This document shows positions 28,700 to 31,357 of a stretch of 31,357 nucleotides of DNA, in pieces; within the stretch, counting starts at the first letter, position 1; each line of letters begins with the position of its first letter. Below the pieces are notes generated by a model, which was given only the letters and a program-made list of their open reading frames with translations, searched no databases and was not told the origin of the DNA. Location of the stretch: positions 1-31,357 of the IMG/VR virus record IMGVR_UViG_3300009164_002760; one strand, written 5' to 3'. This DNA is from a virus. The translations under genes and the position numbers were made by a program.

Positions 28700-28722
28700 T
28701 TATTAATTTTCCGTCTTTGTAA

Positions 28723-29049
28723 TTATACTCTAAAACTTTCACCACATCCACATTTATCGCGTTCATTTGGATTTAAAAATTCAAATCCTTCATTAAGTCC
28801 ATTGCGTACCCAATCAACAGTTAATCCTTTTAGATAAACTTCTGACTTAGCATCAACTAATAATGCAAAATCTTGCTGGGCATAATTAGTTACACCTACT
28901 TCAGCTAGATATTCATCCACAAATTCTAACACATAAGCTAGACCAGAGCAACCGGTAGTTTTTACACCTATTCGGATGCCCACGCCTTTCCCACGTTTAG
29001 TCAACTGTTGTTTAATCTTTTTAGCTGCTGTGTCGGTTACGGTAATCAT
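28723..29049 (-). CDS. iscA: A-type Fe-S carrier (IscA/ErpA)
   Basis: 108 residues. The three conserved cysteines are Cys34 (TTGCSGLAY), Cys100 and Cys102 (DKCGCGESF), which hold the cluster. The family core and length are complete. The start overlaps the iscU stop region by 29 nt. A-type carriers pass Fe-S clusters from IscU to apoproteins. In the phage the target could be host ferredoxin, which would feed the bilin enzymes and NrdAB, but this is inference. Confidence 0.95.
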   Translation of the reverse strand: MITVTDTAAKKIKQQLTKRGKGVGIRIGVKTTGCSGLAYVLEFVDEYLAEVGVTNYAQQDFALLVDAKSEVYLKGLTVDWVRNGLNEGFEFLNPNERDKCGCGESFRV

Positions 29050-29404
29050 TTACGGCTGCTTTGATAGCATCCTCTGCTAATATACTACAATGTATCTTAA
29101 CTGGCGGTAGAGCTAGTTCTTCAGCAATCTCGCTATTACGAATGTTACTAGCATCATCCAAATGCATTCCTTTAACCATCTCAGTGATAAGACTCGAGCT
29201 GGCAATTGCTGAGCCACAGCCGTATGTCTTGAAACGAGCATCTCTAATAATACCATTTTCGTCTACCTTAATTTGAAGTTTCATCACATCACCACAAGCA
29301 GGTGCTCCTACCATACCAGTGCCAACTGTAGGATCATCTTTTTCAAACGATCCTACGTTGCGTGGGTTTTCGTAATGATCAATTACTTTTTCAGAATATG
29401 CCAT
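29021..29404 (-). CDS. iscU: IscU-type Fe-S scaffold
   Basis: 127 residues, complete. Conserved Cys37, Asp39 (GAPACGD), Cys63 (KTYGCGSAIASSS) and His105-Cys106 (KIHCSILAEDAI) form the cluster site. The LPPVK motif (99-103), which HscA/Hsp70 chaperones bind, is intact. No IscS, HscA or Fdx gene is seen, so sulphur must come from the host; phage DnaK might stand in for HscA, which is speculation. Overlaps sod by 14 nt and iscA by 29 nt. Confidence 0.96.
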   Translation of the reverse strand: MAYSEKVIDHYENPRNVGSFEKDDPTVGTGMVGAPACGDVMKLQIKVDENGIIRDARFKTYGCGSAIASSSLITEMVKGMHLDDASNIRNSEIAEELALPPVKIHCSILAEDAIKAAVNDYRNRHSS

Positions 29405-29939
29405 TTATATGTTCCCAGTTCATAATTGTCCATTGATTTTTTAAGTATGACTTTTTGTCTGCTTGATAATCTAATGCCCATGCATGTTCCCACCAGTCAA
29501 CTAATACTATAATATCTTTTTTGATTTCGTGATTGACAATTGTTTTAATTTTTCCATCACGAGCAAGATAAACCCAACCACTGCCTTGTATGCCCATCGC
29601 TACCTTAAGGAATTCTTCTTTAAAACCAGTAAAGGTAACATAGTGTTTTTCAATCAATGCCAATACTTTTCCAACCGGTAAATTGTCATCGGAGGGCTTT
29701 TGATACTGCTGAAATAAAATGTTGTGTAAGAATACTCCAGCTTCATTAAACTCTGGATCGCCTTCGCCTGCATTGTATCTTTTAGCATAGGTCTTGGCCA
29801 GAGTATCATAATGATAATCTATAGTATCTCTTGATATAGCTGGACTAAGATCTCGAGGACTATACGGCAACTCTTCGATTTTTAATTTGTCAGGTTTACC
29901 TTCTCTAAGTATAGTATTCCTGATAAAACCGTAGTTCAT
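29391..29939 (-). CDS. Fe/Mn superoxide dismutase
   Basis: 182 residues. Metal ligands His43 (IDYHYDTLAKTY), His72 (VFLHNILF), Asp148 and His152 (VDWWEHAW); Tyr51 is the active-site tyrosine. GSGWVYLARDG and the C-terminal NQWTIMNWEHI match the family. Differences: the usual HYGKHHQTY block is HYDTLAKTY, the Gln before the second ligand is Gly68, and His137 stands where Gln or Ala would be, a set seen in some Fe or cambialistic enzymes. ATGA overlap with nrdA. Would protect the reductase radical and Fe-S proteins during the oxidative burst of infection, by inference. Confidence 0.9.
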   Translation of the reverse strand: MNYGFIRNTILREGKPDKLKIEELPYSPRDLSPAISRDTIDYHYDTLAKTYAKRYNAGEGDPEFNEAGVFLHNILFQQYQKPSDDNLPVGKVLALIEKHYVTFTGFKEEFLKVAMGIQGSGWVYLARDGKIKTIVNHEIKKDIIVLVDWWEHAWALDYQADKKSYLKNQWTIMNWEHINGIF

Positions 29940-31357
29940 AACTTGCAGGCCTCGCAGTCTTCGTCGTCTTCAATCAATTCTCGTTCGTTGTGAAATCCAT
30001 TATAGTGAACTTCAGGTGTTGCTTCTGCAACTTGTTTACTACCTGCTTTGTTAATCAAACTGTAGTAGAATGTTTTCAATCCCCAGAAATGGGCCATCAT
30101 TAAGTTTTTAGCAATCAATGTAGTGGGAACTTTACGATCGGCAAAATGTGCTGGATTGTAGAAAGTATTTGTTGAGATACTTTGATCTACATATGCTGCT
30201 AAAACTGCTGATGTTTTGATGTAAGCATCACAGTCTTTTTGTTCCCACATCAATTGATATTTGTTTTTTAATTTGTTATATTCAGGTACAACCTGTGTGA
30301 ATGAACCGGCCTTTGATTCTTTGGTACTGATTAAGCTCATAGGCATTTCGATGCCATTGGTGCTGTTTATAACAACACTAGAACTCTCAACAGGAGCAAC
30401 GGCCATTAAGGTTGCGTTACGAACACCGTACTGTTTCATATTAGTACGGAGTGTTTCCCAATCTAGTTCCGGAGCAAAGTCTGCAAGTTCATTCACACCT
30501 GCTGCACGGCATTCCCAAGGAAAAATTCCTTGTCCGTATCTTGTCTTATCACTGTCTAAACATTTGCCTCTTTCTTTGGCTAACTCAACTGTGGCTTCTG
30601 TTAGGTAGTAGGCCTGATGTTCAATCCACGATTTAACTTCAGCTAGGGAATCCTTTTCACCGTACTTTAAACTGCGTTTAGCATGCCAATAGGCTAAGTT
30701 AGTAACGCCAATGCCTAGAGGTTGAATTTCATCGTTTGACAACTTGCTCTGTATACTCAAGAAGTCTTGATAGTCAAGAATGTTACACAGGCTACGCTGT
30801 AGAATCCTGCAGGCTCTACGCATGTCCTCTGGATTACGGAACGATCCCCAGTTGATAGATCCCAGTGTACATAACGCTATGCGACCACTGTCGTCATCTA
30901 ATCTCTTAAATGAACGTGTGGGTAATAGGATTTCACAACACAAGTTACTTTGATAAATCGCATGATACTCTGGATCAAAAGGTCCCTGCTTCATTACATT
31001 ATCAATGAATACAAGATATATTCGACCTGTGTCTGTGCGTTCTTTTAGTATACCACTCTTGAACACTTCTTCGGCGCTCATCGTTTTTTTACGGAGGCCT
31101 TTTTGTTTTTCATATTTTACGTAGAGTTCTTCGAACAAGGCAGTATCCCTGTAGAACGCTTCGTACAAGTCAGGAACTTCGTTAGGATCAAAGAATGTTA
31201 TGTCTTCTTTGTTCTTAAAGCGTCTCCAAAAGAAGGCACTTAGAACTACTCCATAGTCCATATGTCTTACCCTTGTTTCCTCAGTTCCTTGATTATTTTT
31301 AAGAACGATGAGATCGTCAAACTGATGGTGCCAAATAGGATAAAAAACTGTCGCACT
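29936..31357 (-). CDS. nrdA: class Ia ribonucleotide reductase large subunit (5' end outside window)
   Basis: 473 residues are visible; the frame stays open to the right edge, so the N-terminal part lies outside. The ATG at 31261 is internal: residues before it (FYPIWHHQFDDLIVLKNNQG) continue the family match. The catalytic loop is QSNLCCEILLPT (Asn, Cys, Glu of the radical site), CTLGSINWG holds the second cysteine, LGIGVTNLAYW and ATNGIE-type blocks follow, and the tail DCEACKL carries the CxxC pair reduced by glutaredoxin. Standard class Ia. Head of the nrdA - sod - iscU - iscA - nrdB - grx cluster. Confidence 0.96.
   Translation of the reverse strand, partial: SATVFYPIWHHQFDDLIVLKNNQGTEETRVRHMDYGVVLSAFFWRRFKNKEDITFFDPNEVPDLYEAFYRDTALFEELYVKYEKQKGLRKKTMSAEEVFKSGILKERTDTGRIYLVFIDNVMKQGPFDPEYHAIYQSNLCCEILLPTRSFKRLDDDSGRIALCTLGSINWGSFRNPEDMRRACRILQRSLCNILDYQDFLSIQSKLSNDEIQPLGIGVTNLAYWHAKRSLKYGEKDSLAEVKSWIEHQAYYLTEATVELAKERGKCLDSDKTRYGQGIFPWECRAAGVNELADFAPELDWETLRTNMKQYGVRNATLMAVAPVESSSVVINSTNGIEMPMSLISTKESKAGSFTQVVPEYNKLKNKYQLMWEQKDCDAYIKTSAVLAAYVDQSISTNTFYNPAHFADRKVPTTLIAKNLMMAHFWGLKTFYYSLINKAGSKQVAEATPEVHYNGFHNERELIEDDEDCEACKL

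Noticed and set aside
29936-31261. nrdA starting at ATG 31261
   Set aside because: The frame continues upstream with residues matching the family, so the ATG is internal and the gene runs past the window edge.
1-31357. CRISPR arrays, transposases, integrases
   Set aside because: No spaced direct repeats and no transposase or recombinase motifs seen on either strand.

Overview
The window looks like part of a large lytic tailed-phage (myovirus-like) genome, not a bacterial chromosome. Every convincing gene is on the minus strand, packed with ATGA/TAATG overlaps. There is a block of ten tRNAs, dozens of small phage-type proteins of unknown function, and phage-typical metabolic genes: nrdA/nrdB, glutaredoxin, MazG-like, bS21, a DEDD exonuclease, a PAAR spike tip and a SleB-type lysin. 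DnaK, cold-shock protein, IscU and AhpC look proteobacterial (DnaK and Csp seem betaproteobacterial from memory; no search was run). Promoters are near-perfect bacterial sigma70 sites. A proteobacterial, probably aquatic, host is the simplest reading. No terminase, capsid or integrase gene is visible.

Layout, left to right (transcription runs right to left). 1-1176: tRNA block (Glu, Ile, Ser, Leu, Cys, Glu, Trp, an odd class II tRNA, Asp, Tyr) plus one small gene. 1177-1784: mostly non-coding control region with two consensus promoters, two terminators and an unlisted 48-codon gene. 1785-7557: ClpP, a DUF3307 membrane protein, a run of small phage proteins, several sharing a C-terminal motif, and a metallophosphoesterase. 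7644-12187: membrane/coiled-coil proteins and two Sec-signal low-complexity proteins (Gln/Pro-rich and Asn/Thr-rich). 12281-14361: heme oxygenase, ferredoxin-dependent bilin reductase and ClpS. 14411-16820: Hsp20 and full-length DnaK. 16908-21959: MazG-like, exonuclease, bS21, membrane proteins, three exported small proteins and the lysin. 22253-24178: AhpC, SGNH hydrolase and AhpD. 24342-25992: a DUF4214-like protein, a tmRNA locus and a cold-shock protein. 26046-31357: DUF454, PAAR, Sm-like, glutaredoxin, NrdB, IscA, IscU, superoxide dismutase and NrdA (cut by the window edge).

The most striking item is at 25392-25788. It is a circularly permuted (two-piece) tmRNA gene on the minus strand. 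The acceptor piece comes first (T-arm and 3' acceptor strand), then a complete tRNA-Arg(CCG), then the coding piece, which starts with the 5' acceptor strand and ends with a reading frame finishing in -VALAA-stop. The two acceptor strands pair over 13 bp and keep the G3-U70 pair that marks alanine acceptance. A strong terminator ends the locus.

Functionally the window is rich in host-physiology genes. ClpP, ClpS, DnaK, Hsp20 and tmRNA deal with proteolysis, folding and ribosome rescue. NrdA/NrdB, glutaredoxin, SOD, IscU, IscA, AhpC and AhpD deal with nucleotide supply and with protecting and building iron or thiol cofactors. Heme oxygenase plus bilin reductase would convert heme to a reduced bilin. 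tRNAs, bS21 and cold-shock protein act on translation. The exported proteins and lysin act on the envelope.
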